6,239 bases of DNA from Chloroflexota bacterium (GCA_013153375.1 JAADEN010000047.1:1-6239), one strand, 5' to 3'. Shown: positions 1 to 6,021, counted from the first letter of the stretch. Numbers and translations: made by a program. The notes: generated by a model from the letters alone, not told the origin.

Positions 1-20
1 GTGCGGCCAAAAGGCCGCGC
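1..20. terminator. GC-rich hairpin at the window edge (possible terminator of an upstream gene)
   Basis: GCGGCC (3-8) and GGCCGC (13-18) are perfect inverted copies around an AAAA loop. The stem extends by a T-G wobble (2/19) and a G-C pair (1/20). No T-tract follows on either strand. It may terminate a gene that ends just left of the window, but that gene is not visible, so the role is inferred. Confidence 0.4.
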
Positions 21-43
21 CCCGCCCCGTCTCCAGATGCGGG

Positions 44-49
44 TACAAT
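44..49 (+). promoter_or_regulatory. -10 box (TACAAT) of the Crp-family regulator gene
   Basis: TACAAT matches the TATAAT consensus at five of six bases and stands out in GC-rich surroundings. No recognisable -35 hexamer lies 16-18 bp upstream. A start point near base 56 would give a leader of about 40 nt containing the ribosome binding site at 83-87. No TGTGA-type palindrome occurs in bases 1-96, so autoregulation by the encoded Crp-like protein is not evident. Confidence 0.5.
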
Positions 50-96
50 GAAGGGGCGCGGGGCCGACCTGCCCCGCCGCCTGGGAGAAGGCCCTC

Positions 97-801
97 ATGT
101 CCACGGACCTGCTGGAAGCCCGCGTTCGTTTTCACCGCCTGCTCGCGCGTCTGCCCGAATTGCGCGCCGCGCCGCCCGCGGCGCGGCAGGCCCTGGCCGC
201 GGCCGCGCAGCCGCGCACTTACGGCCCGGGCCAGATCGTCTATCACGGCGGAGAGCCCGCGGCCGGGATCTTTCTGCTGGAGCGTGGCTGGGTCAAGGCC
301 ACGCGCGTCTCGTGCCAGGGCCGCGAGCAGGCCACCCTGTTCTTGCGGGCTCCCGAGATCTTCGGCGACATCGCGGTGCTGAACGACGAGCCTTACCCGT
401 GCACCGTGACCACGCTGGAGTCGGTAGCCGTCTGGCATGTGCCCGCGGCCGTGTTTCGGGCCCAACTGGAGGCTTTCCACCCCTTGGCATTGGCTTTCGT
501 CCGGCGGCTGGCCGGTCGCGTGCGCTATTTCGTGGACCTGGTGGAAGACCTGGGGCTGTGCAGCGTGGAGACGCGCGTGGCCCGCACTTTGCTGCGCCAC
601 GCGCGCTTTCAGGATGGCCATTGGGTGGTGCCGCGGCAGGGCTGGACCACCATCGGCCAGATGGCCGTGCGCCTGGGCACGGTGCGCGATGTGCTCAACC
701 GGGTGCTGCGCGGCCTGGAGCGGGAAGGGCTCATCGAGGTGCGGCGCCGCGAGATCGTGGTGCGCGATCCCGAAGGGCTGGCCCGGCGTGGCATCCCTTA
801 G
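97..801 (+). CDS. Crp/Fnr-family transcriptional regulator
   Basis: This is a 234-residue DNA-binding regulator of typical family length. Residues about 38-130 form the cyclic-nucleotide-binding-like beta-roll, with GEPAAGIFLLERG-type strands and a FGDIAVLND segment at 89-97. Residues about 128-152 form the dimer helix, and 157-228 the winged helix-turn-helix. The recognition helix (about 195-208) carries R197, D198 and R202, aligning with Arg180, Glu181 and Arg185 of E. coli CRP, so TGTGA-like half-sites are expected. The arginine that binds the cAMP phosphate (CRP Arg82) aligns with P101. Only three cysteines (73, 102, 155) are present, with no N-terminal Fnr-type cluster motif. The signal is therefore probably neither cAMP nor an Fnr iron-sulfur cluster, and remains unknown. 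ATG 97 has GGGAG at 83-87, nine bases upstream. A matching palindrome precedes the next gene. Family assignment is firm; ligand and regulon are inferred. Confidence 0.93.
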   Translation: MSTDLLEARVRFHRLLARLPELRAAPPAARQALAAAAQPRTYGPGQIVYHGGEPAAGIFLLERGWVKATRVSCQGREQATLFLRAPEIFGDIAVLNDEPYPCTVTTLESVAVWHVPAAVFRAQLEAFHPLALAFVRRLAGRVRYFVDLVEDLGLCSVETRVARTLLRHARFQDGHWVVPRQGWTTIGQMAVRLGTVRDVLNRVLRGLEREGLIEVRRREIVVRDPEGLARRGIP

Positions 802-808
802 CCCCAGA

Positions 809-824
809 TGTGACAAAAGTCATA
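809..824. promoter_or_regulatory. Crp-type operator (TGTGA-N6-TCATA)
   Basis: TGTGAC (809-814) and GTCATA (819-824) form an inverted repeat around AAAA. The core matches the E. coli CRP consensus TGTGA-N6-TCACA at nine of ten positions. The centre is 816.5. The -10 box at 846-851 predicts transcription starting near 858, which puts the site at -41.5, the classical class II activator position. The likely binder is the regulator encoded immediately upstream, whose recognition helix fits TGTGA. Binding is inferred. Confidence 0.72.
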
Positions 825-845
825 GCCTCCCCTGGACGCGGCGGC

Positions 846-851
846 TACACT
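846..851 (+). promoter_or_regulatory. -10 box (TACACT) of the Crp-controlled membrane-protein gene
   Basis: TACACT matches TATAAT at four of six bases. The place where a -35 hexamer should be (about 823-828) has no consensus and is overlapped by the right half of the operator. This is what is expected of a promoter that needs an activator. A start point near 858 gives a leader of about 50 nt. Confidence 0.55.
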
Positions 852-894
852 GAAAATGAGAAGCGTTGGCAGACACGATTTCACCCGGCCCCCC

Positions 895-901
895 GAGGAG
901 G
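895..901 (+). promoter_or_regulatory. Strong ribosome binding site that fixes the start at 908
   Basis: GAGGAGG lies six bases before ATG 908. The reading frame is open further upstream to a TTG at 866, but that codon has no Shine-Dalgarno sequence and would add a non-hydrophobic 14-residue extension ending in PPRRFP. ATG 908 is therefore chosen. Confidence 0.85.
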
Positions 902-907
902 TTCCCC

Positions 908-1720
908 ATGAAACGACATCACATCGGCATGCTGCTGGCCCTGTTGGGCGTGATCGCGGGTTTGCTGGCCCTCTATTACATTGCCGCGACCTACAACACC
1001 GTCATCCACACCCACTTCCAGGCCGGCGAGTGGGAAGAGTCCAACACCGTGCGCATCGTGTACGCGGTGCTGGGCTGGTTGGGCACGGCCGCGGGGGTGC
1101 TCTCCGCGGTGGTGATGTGGGGCTTTTGGCAGCGCCAGCCCTGGGCCTGGTTTTGGGGCGCGGTCGCGGCCACCATTTTGATTCTGGCCGGGTTCTTCCC
1201 CATGATTCCGGCCGCGGACAGCGGGTTGCCCACCCCCACGGTGTGGACTTTCTTGCTGGGCAGCATCATGTGGTTCGGGATGCTGCTGTTGGGCGGGGTG
1301 GACAAGCGCATCATCGCGCTGACTTTCGTGGCCGGCATGGCCTTCGTGTTGACCTTCATCAACGGCGTCGCGCCCATCTCCAAGTTCCAGACCACCTTCC
1401 AGCGGCCGCGGGAATTTACGCCCGGGCCGCGCGCGTTTTGGAACGGCCTGTACATTATCTTGCAGGAAGTGAACTGGTGGGGCGCGGCTGCGTGGGCCAT
1501 GTTCATCTTCGGCGCGATCCGGCGGCGGCCCTGGGCGCTGCCCGTGGGCCTGTTCGCCGCGCTCATGTCCATGCTCGGCGGCTACATTTTGGGCATCCAC
1601 CACATGCTCGAGGCCGGGCGCTTCTCCATGTTCCTGCCTGCGCCCATCGTGAGCACCATTTTGTTCTTCCTGCTGCTCACGCCCGGCGTGCGCCGCTTGC
1701 TGCAAGAGCCCTCGGAATGA
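908..1720 (+). CDS. Polytopic membrane protein with internal duplication, function unknown
   Basis: I do not recognise this 270-residue protein. Hydrophobic segments lie near residues 7-27, 48-71, 78-99, 113-129, 134-154, 186-204, 210-230 and 242-258, suggesting eight spans. Positive charges (KR at 2-3, QR at 75-76, DKR at 132-134, RRR at 205-207, RR at 262-263) put both ends in the cytoplasm. The halves resemble each other: ALxxV at 11-15 and 137-141; W-x-G-x-AA at 57 and 190; PWA at 78-80 and 208-210, each after an R/Q-rich turn; LPxPxV at 107-112 and 243-248; GV plus basic residues at 130-134 and 260-263. This suggests a duplicated four-helix unit. His34, His36, His231 and His232 would lie at or near the outer face and could bind a metal or haem, which is speculation. 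A Crp-type operator precedes the gene, so the upstream regulator probably controls it. No catalytic motif is seen; a transporter, sensor or respiratory accessory protein is possible. Confidence 0.85.
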   Translation: MKRHHIGMLLALLGVIAGLLALYYIAATYNTVIHTHFQAGEWEESNTVRIVYAVLGWLGTAAGVLSAVVMWGFWQRQPWAWFWGAVAATILILAGFFPMIPAADSGLPTPTVWTFLLGSIMWFGMLLLGGVDKRIIALTFVAGMAFVLTFINGVAPISKFQTTFQRPREFTPGPRAFWNGLYIILQEVNWWGAAAWAMFIFGAIRRRPWALPVGLFAALMSMLGGYILGIHHMLEAGRFSMFLPAPIVSTILFFLLLTPGVRRLLQEPSE

Positions 1721-1739
1721 CCTTTTGAGGCTCCTCCTC

Positions 1740-1758
1740 GCGCCGTGCGTTTCGGCGC
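1740..1758 (+). terminator. First of two tandem hairpins after the membrane-protein gene
   Basis: GCGCCG (1740-1745) pairs with CGGCGC (1753-1758) around the loop TGCGTTT. It lies 20 bases past the stop codon and directly before a larger hairpin. There is no T-tract. Confidence 0.45.
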
Positions 1759-1759
1759 T

Positions 1760-1795
1760 GCAACGCGGGTCGGGTCGTGAACCGGCCCGCGTTGT
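1760..1795 (+). terminator. Long stem-loop, likely terminator
   Basis: Bases 1761-1773 pair with 1782-1794 in a 13-bp stem with one T-G wobble, around the 8-nt loop GTCGTGAA. Bases 1760 and 1795 add a further G-T wobble. Its place between two genes, just before the promoter of the next, suggests transcription termination. The sequence after it (GTCGCGCTTCG) has no run of T, so it would be a non-canonical intrinsic terminator or an mRNA 3'-end stabiliser. Confidence 0.6.
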
Positions 1796-1821
1796 CGCGC
1801 TTCGTCCCGCCCCCGCCCTGG

Positions 1822-1827
1822 TATAAT
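1822..1827 (+). promoter_or_regulatory. -10 box (TATAAT) of the exonuclease-helicase gene, giving a leaderless transcript
   Basis: This is a perfect TATAAT with no obvious -35 element. Only seven bases (1828-1834) separate it from ATG 1835, so transcription should start at or within a base of the start codon. The intervening CGCGGCC is not a ribosome binding site. Confidence 0.7.
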
Positions 1828-1834
1828 CGCGGCC

Positions 1835-4663
1835 ATGCGCACTTTTGTGGCCCTGGACATCGAAACCACCGGCCTGGATCCCCAACGGGACGCCATCCTG
1901 GAGATCGCGGCCGTGCTGTTCGACGAGCACGGCCCGCGTGAGGAGTGGCACACCCTCGTCAACCCCGGTCGCGCCATTCCGCCCGCGGTCACCCGCCTGA
2001 CGGGCATCACCGACGACCTGGTGGTCGCCGCGCCGCCCCTGGAGGCCGTGCTGGACGACCTGGCCGCGTTCGTGGGCAATGTGCCCATCGTAGGCCACAA
2101 TGTGCGCTTCGACCTGGGCTTTCTGCAGGCCGCGGGCCTGTTCCGCGACCATCCCCACGGCGACACCTACGAAGCCGCGGCCGCGCTGTGGCCCGAGCAG
2201 CCCCGCTACAGCCTGAGCGCGCTGTCCCAGACCCTGGGCCTGGAGATGGACGACGAGCACCGGGCCCTGGGCGATGTGTATCGCACCATCGCGCTCTTTT
2301 GGGCCCTGGTGGAGCGGGCCGAGGCGCTGCCCCCCGAACTGCTGCGGGAGATGCTGGTGCAGGCCGCGCGCAGCGAACCGCCCTGGCCCGGCGCGCTCAT
2401 CCTCCAGACCGCGCAGGCCCGGCAGCAGCGCGCCGGACGCCGCGCCACCGCGGCTCGCTGGGTGCCCACCTTCCCGCCGCCGCCCGACTGGGAGCCGCCC
2501 CCCGAGACCCCGCCCACGCTTTCCCCCCGCGGGGTGGACCCCCACGCGCTGGCCGAGGAGTTCATGCCCGGCGGCGCGCTGGAGCGGGCCATCCCCGGCT
2601 ATGAGCACCGCACCGAACAGGTGGAAATGGCCCTGGCCGTGGCCGAGGCCCTCAGCCAGTCCCGCCACCTGCTCATCGAGGCCGGTACGGGCACGGGCAA
2701 ATCCCTGGCCTATCTGCTGCCCGCGGCCGCGTTCGCGCTGCACAACCCCGGCTTCCCCGTGGTCATCTCCACCCACACCAAGAACCTGCAAGACCAACTG
2801 CTGCACAAGGACATCCCCCAAGTGCTGGCGGCCATGAACTGGCAGAACCGCCTGCGGGTGGCCGTGCTCAAAGGCCGCAGCAACTACCTGTGCCCGCGGC
2901 GTCTGGGGGACATGCTCCGCACGGGCCCCGCGGACCCCGACGAGACCCGCGTGCTGCTCAAGGTGCTGGTCTGGCTGCACGACGGCGGCACGGGCGAGCG
3001 CAGCACCCTGACCCTGGGCCGCCGCGACGGGGCCGCGTGGCGCAAACTCTCCGCGGAGGACGAAGGCTGCCAGACCCAGGTGTGCCTGCGCCGCATGGAA
3101 GGCGCGTGCCCCTTCTTCCAGGCCCGCCGCCAGGCCCAACAGGCCCACCTGGTGGTGGTCAACCACGCGTTGCTGCTCAGCGACGCCGCGGCCGGAGGGC
3201 GCATCCTCCCCGATTATCGCCACCTCATCGTGGACGAGGCCCATCATCTCGAAGCCGCGGCCACCGACGCGCTGGCCGTGAGCGTGCAAGAGCGGGACCT
3301 GCGGCGCCTGCTGCAGGACCTGGGCACCACCCAAAAGGGCGCGCTGGGCCGCCTGCTCACCCTGGTGCGCCCCCTGTTCGCGTCGCAGCCCCAGACTTTC
3401 GCCCGCCTGCGGGACCAGGCCGGGCTCATCACCCAGTCCGTGTTCCAGTTCGTCGAGTTGGGCAAGCGCCTGTTCATCGTGCTGGAGGACCTGCTCTACG
3501 ACCTGCGGGAGGGCCGCGCGCCGGGCCGTTACGCGCAGCAGGCCCGCCTGACCCCCGCGGTGCGCACCCTGCCCGCGTGGGAGCGGGTCGAGGCCGCCTG
3601 GGACGAGGCGCGCCTGGCCCTGCTGGACGCGCGGCGGGCTTGGAAGGCCCTCATCCAGGACTTGCGGCTGTGGCTGGAGGCCCACGCCAACGACCTGGAC
3701 CCCGACACGGCCCAGGCCGTCGAGGACGCGCTGGGCCGCATCCGCACCCTGGCCGCGGACGCGGAGACGCTGCAGACCCATCTGGACGCCATCATTTTCG
3801 AGCCCCAGGACGATCAGGTGTATTGGGTGGAACAGGCACCGGGACGGCGGCCCGCGCTCTTCGCCGCGCCCCTGCATGTGGGCGGCCTGATGCAGGAACT
3901 CTTCTGGCAGGGCAAGGACAGCGTGATCCTCACCTCGGCCACCCTGACCGTGGCCGGGTCCTTCGAGTTCATCCGCCAGCGGCTGGACGCCTACGACGCG
4001 GACACCCTGGCCTTAGGCTCGCCCTTCGACTACGAGAACGCGGCCCTGCTCTACCTGGTCAACGACATCCCCGAGCCGTCGCACCCCAACTATCAGGTGC
4101 TGCTGGAGCGGGCCCTGTACCAACTGGCCCTGGCCACCCGCGGGCGCATGTTGGTGCTGTTCACCTCCTACGCACACCTGGAGCGCACGGCCCGCCGCCT
4201 GGCCCAGCCCCTGGCCCAGCAGGGCATCGCGCTCTTTCGCCAGGACGAAGGCCCCTCGCCCCAGGCCCTCATCCGGGCCTTCCGCGAGCACGAGGCCGCG
4301 GTGCTCTTCGGCACCCGCGCCTTCTGGGAGGGCGTGGACATCCCCGGCGAGGACCTGAGCGCGCTGGTGATCGCCAAACTGCCCTTCGCGGTGCCCTCGG
4401 ACCCGCTGGTGCAGGCCCGCGCGGAGATGTACGAGAGCCCCTTCTGGCAATACACCCTGCCCGACGCCATCCTGGTCTTCCGCCAGGGCTTCGGACGGCT
4501 CATCCGCACCCGCACCGACCGGGGCATCGTGGCCGTGCTCGACCGGCGCATGGTGAGCAAATCCTACGGCCGCTATTTCCTGGAATCCCTGCCGCCGGCC
4601 ACCTTGGTGGTGGATTCGTGGCGTCACCTGGGCCCCACCGCGGCCCGTTGGTTGGGGGATTGA
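1835..4663 (+). CDS. dinG: DnaQ-like 3'-5' exonuclease fused to DinG/XPD-family helicase
   Basis: A 942-residue two-part DNA-repair protein, the size usual for exonuclease-fused DinG. Residues 1-160 are a DEDDh exonuclease: DIETTG with D8 and E10, GHNVRFD with D93, and H142 and D147 in HRALGD. A proline-rich linker (about 211-231) follows. The superfamily 2 helicase has Walker A AGTGTGKS (283-290), motif Ia THTKNLQDQ (313-321), DEAH (467-470), TSATLT (700-705), GTRAFWEGVDIPG (826-838) and the arginine-finger motif QGFGRLIR (884-891). Cysteines 353, 412, 417 and 425 have the order and C-x4-C spacing of the iron-sulfur cluster ligands of E. coli DinG, so a cluster is likely. By family knowledge DinG unwinds D-loops, R-loops and forked DNA 5' to 3'; the exonuclease would trim 3' ends. 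ATG 1835 is the only start: no ATG, GTG or TTG lies between it and the upstream in-frame stop at 1778, and any later start loses D8. It has no ribosome binding site. Confidence 0.95.
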   Translation: MRTFVALDIETTGLDPQRDAILEIAAVLFDEHGPREEWHTLVNPGRAIPPAVTRLTGITDDLVVAAPPLEAVLDDLAAFVGNVPIVGHNVRFDLGFLQAAGLFRDHPHGDTYEAAAALWPEQPRYSLSALSQTLGLEMDDEHRALGDVYRTIALFWALVERAEALPPELLREMLVQAARSEPPWPGALILQTAQARQQRAGRRATAARWVPTFPPPPDWEPPPETPPTLSPRGVDPHALAEEFMPGGALERAIPGYEHRTEQVEMALAVAEALSQSRHLLIEAGTGTGKSLAYLLPAAAFALHNPGFPVVISTHTKNLQDQLLHKDIPQVLAAMNWQNRLRVAVLKGRSNYLCPRRLGDMLRTGPADPDETRVLLKVLVWLHDGGTGERSTLTLGRRDGAAWRKLSAEDEGCQTQVCLRRMEGACPFFQARRQAQQAHLVVVNHALLLSDAAAGGRILPDYRHLIVDEAHHLEAAATDALAVSVQERDLRRLLQDLGTTQKGALGRLLTLVRPLFASQPQTFARLRDQAGLITQSVFQFVELGKRLFIVLEDLLYDLREGRAPGRYAQQARLTPAVRTLPAWERVEAAWDEARLALLDARRAWKALIQDLRLWLEAHANDLDPDTAQAVEDALGRIRTLAADAETLQTHLDAIIFEPQDDQVYWVEQAPGRRPALFAAPLHVGGLMQELFWQGKDSVILTSATLTVAGSFEFIRQRLDAYDADTLALGSPFDYENAALLYLVNDIPEPSHPNYQVLLERALYQLALATRGRMLVLFTSYAHLERTARRLAQPLAQQGIALFRQDEGPSPQALIRAFREHEAAVLFGTRAFWEGVDIPGEDLSALVIAKLPFAVPSDPLVQARAEMYESPFWQYTLPDAILVFRQGFGRLIRTRTDRGIVAVLDRRMVSKSYGRYFLESLPPATLVVDSWRHLGPTAARWLGD

Positions 4664-4668
4664 GCCTC

Positions 4669-4701
4669 CGCGGCGGGCCAGCCGGGCTGTGGACGGCCGC
4701 G
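4669..4701 (+). terminator. Possible terminator after the helicase gene
   Basis: CGCGGC (4669-4674) can pair with GCCGCG (4696-4701), and a smaller stem CAGC/GCTG (4679-4682, 4686-4689) nests inside. It starts six bases past the stop codon. No T-tract follows and the pairing is interrupted, so the call is weak. Confidence 0.35.
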
Positions 4702-4772
4702 CGCTCCTCCGCCCCAGCGAACCACGCTCCTCCGCTTCCGCGACATTGGCTTGCATCCCCCGCGCCACGCCC

Positions 4773-4801
4773 TTGCCGCGCCGGCCCAACGGCGCGATAA
4801 T
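4773..4801 (+). promoter_or_regulatory. Promoter of the GDPD-like gene (TTGCCG, 17-bp spacer, GATAAT)
   Basis: TTGCCG at 4773-4778 (four of six to TTGACA) and GATAAT at 4796-4801 (five of six to TATAAT) are separated by exactly 17 bp. This is the only promoter in the window with both elements recognisable. Transcription from about 4808 gives a leader of about 17 nt that just includes the ribosome binding site. Confidence 0.62.
4777..4796. promoter_or_regulatory. Inverted repeat within the promoter spacer (candidate operator)
   Basis: CGCGCCG (4777-4783) and CGGCGCG (4790-4796) are perfect inverted copies around GCCCAA. The repeat fills the spacer between the -35 and -10 boxes and touches both, a position where a bound protein would block RNA polymerase. 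It could also be a terminator hairpin for the helicase transcript or a chance result of high GC. Confidence 0.4.
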
Positions 4802-4809
4802 AGGCCCCT

Positions 4810-4816
4810 GGAGAGG
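4810..4816 (+). promoter_or_regulatory. Ribosome binding site that fixes the start at 4825
   Basis: GGAGAGG lies eight bases before ATG 4825. A GTG at 4816 is in the same frame, but it overlaps the Shine-Dalgarno sequence itself and would add only three residues, so ATG 4825 is preferred. Confidence 0.8.
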
Positions 4817-4824
4817 TGACCTTG

Positions 4825-5994
4825 ATGAACCTGTCGTGGTGGCTTTGGACCTTGGCGCTGCTCCTGGCCGGTTGGAGCGCGTGGCTGCTGAGGACGCGAA
4901 TCTCGGCGCGGCGTTGGGCCGTGGTTGGGCTGTTCCTGGTCGTGGCCGCGTTCCCCGTATTGGACGCCCTGGGGCGTGTCTGGATCGCGCGCCTGTACGC
5001 CGATCCGACCTCGGACTGGGCCGCGCGGCTGATGCCCAGCCGCCAAGTGTTGCCCGTGACCCACTACCAGGCCCGCTGGGAGCAGGTCCTGCTGCGCGTG
5101 GCGGTCGCGGCCGCGGCCGTGCTCTTCGTCTGGGCCCTGGCCACGGTGGTCCGTTCTGCCCCCGGTCGTTGGCGGCGCGTCCTGCGTCGTCCGGGCCTGC
5201 GGCGCGTCGGCATCGGGCTGCTGGTCGGGCTCGTGGCCTTCGTGGGCTACAACGCGTGGCTGCATGTCCAATTCCTGCAGCCTCACCCCGTGTTCTACAC
5301 CGGCTGCCGCAAAGTGTGGGGCCACCGGGGGCACCCCGAGCCGCCCGACATTCCCGAGAACACCATCGCCAGTTACGCCCGGGCTTTCGACCTGGGCGCG
5401 GCGGGCGTGGAGATGGATGTGCGCTATGACCCCCAGCGGCGGGAGTACTTCGTCGGGCGCTACGACCGCGGCCAGGATCCGCCCCCTGAGCAGCGCCTGC
5501 GACTGGACGAGGTGTTCGCGGCCGTGGGTTCACGCGGCTATTTCTGGCTGGACATCAAGACCATCGCCTACCTCACCCCTGCCCAGGCCCGCCAGGCCGC
5601 CGCGGACCTGGCCGCCCTGCTGGACCGCCATCACCTGCGCTCGCGCGCCATCGTGGAATCCGACACGCCATCCAACCTGGCGTACTTCGCGCAGGCCGGG
5701 CTGCACACCAGTTACTGGATCTTCAACCTGGACGAGGACGACTTCCCGTCCACGCCCTGGGCGCTTTGGTGGGCCCTGACCCGCATCAAGCAAAATTACA
5801 TTCAGGGCGGCTTTTCGGCCATCTCGCTGGATCGGCGCTTTTACACCCCCACCGTGGCCTGGATGTTGCGCGGGGCGCGCATTCACCTGTTCACCGTCAA
5901 CGAAAGACGCGCCCTCGAGGCCCTGGTGGCCCAGGAGCCCGTGCGCGTCATCCTGACCGACACGGCCTACTATGACATTACCGCGTGTCCCTGA
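4825..5994 (+). CDS. Membrane-anchored glycerophosphodiester phosphodiesterase-like protein
   Basis: A 389-residue protein. Hydrophobic spans lie near residues 4-22, 31-49, 88-109 and 126-145. Basic loops (RTRISARR at 23-30; 110-127 rich in Arg) mark the cytoplasmic side, so the C-terminal domain (about 155-389) should face outside. That domain reads as a GDPD-type TIM barrel: HRG at 167-169, PENT at 177-180, GVEMDV at 194-199 with metal ligands E196 and D198, LDIK at 242-245 where the family usually has a Glu ligand, FTVNE at 356-360 and VILTDT at 375-380 near the end. The family hydrolyses glycerophosphodiesters to glycerol-3-phosphate and an alcohol. The second catalytic histidine, normally in an HD motif after the E-x-D strand, is missing: the region reads GRYDRG (211-216), and no His occurs between 170 and 269. 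Activity or substrate may therefore differ from typical GDPD. Fold assignment is solid; substrate is unknown. Confidence 0.85.
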   Translation: MNLSWWLWTLALLLAGWSAWLLRTRISARRWAVVGLFLVVAAFPVLDALGRVWIARLYADPTSDWAARLMPSRQVLPVTHYQARWEQVLLRVAVAAAAVLFVWALATVVRSAPGRWRRVLRRPGLRRVGIGLLVGLVAFVGYNAWLHVQFLQPHPVFYTGCRKVWGHRGHPEPPDIPENTIASYARAFDLGAAGVEMDVRYDPQRREYFVGRYDRGQDPPPEQRLRLDEVFAAVGSRGYFWLDIKTIAYLTPAQARQAAADLAALLDRHHLRSRAIVESDTPSNLAYFAQAGLHTSYWIFNLDEDDFPSTPWALWWALTRIKQNYIQGGFSAISLDRRFYTPTVAWMLRGARIHLFTVNERRALEALVAQEPVRVILTDTAYYDITACP

Positions 5995-6021
5995 GCCCGG
6001 AGTTTTCCAGGCCGTCTGCCC

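Noticed and set aside
3..18. GCGGCC-AAAA-GGCCGC as a second operator for the Crp-like regulator
   Set aside because: It shares the 6-4-6 layout and AAAA centre with the site at 809-824, but its half-sites have no TGTGA resemblance. A GC hairpin is the simpler reading.
866..907. TTG at 866 as an upstream start for the membrane protein
   Set aside because: There is no ribosome binding site before it, whereas GAGGAGG stands six bases before ATG 908 and the N-terminus from 908 (basic residues, then a hydrophobic helix) is what a membrane protein should have.
48..911. A 287-codon + strand frame overlapping the Crp-family gene
   Set aside because: The 97-801 frame gives a complete Crp/Fnr protein with a ribosome binding site; this frame gives an Arg/Gly/Pro-rich shadow that runs through the operator region.
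881..3877. A 998-codon open frame on the minus strand, opposite the membrane protein and helicase genes
   Set aside because: Its translation is a low-complexity mix of Gly, Gln, His, Arg and Ala without any domain, and it lies across two well-supported genes and their intergenic hairpins. Long antisense frames are expected when third codon positions are nearly all G or C.
2890..4800. A 636-codon + strand frame overlapping the helicase gene
   Set aside because: It is out of frame with a gene whose helicase motifs are all intact, and its product is Pro/Gly/Arg-rich without domains. It is a composition artefact.
208..4800. A phage, transposon, toxin-antitoxin or defence island
   Set aside because: No transposase, integrase, terminal repeats, small overlapping gene pairs or defence-type domains are visible, and codon use is uniform across the genes. 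The helicase is an ordinary fused DinG with no CRISPR repeats or Cas-like neighbours, so it is not a type IV CRISPR-associated DinG.
4013..5533. A 506-codon open frame on the minus strand, opposite the end of the helicase and the GDPD-like gene
   Set aside because: It has the same Arg/Gly/Pro/Ala-rich shadow composition, crosses a promoter and two genes, and shows no recognisable motif.
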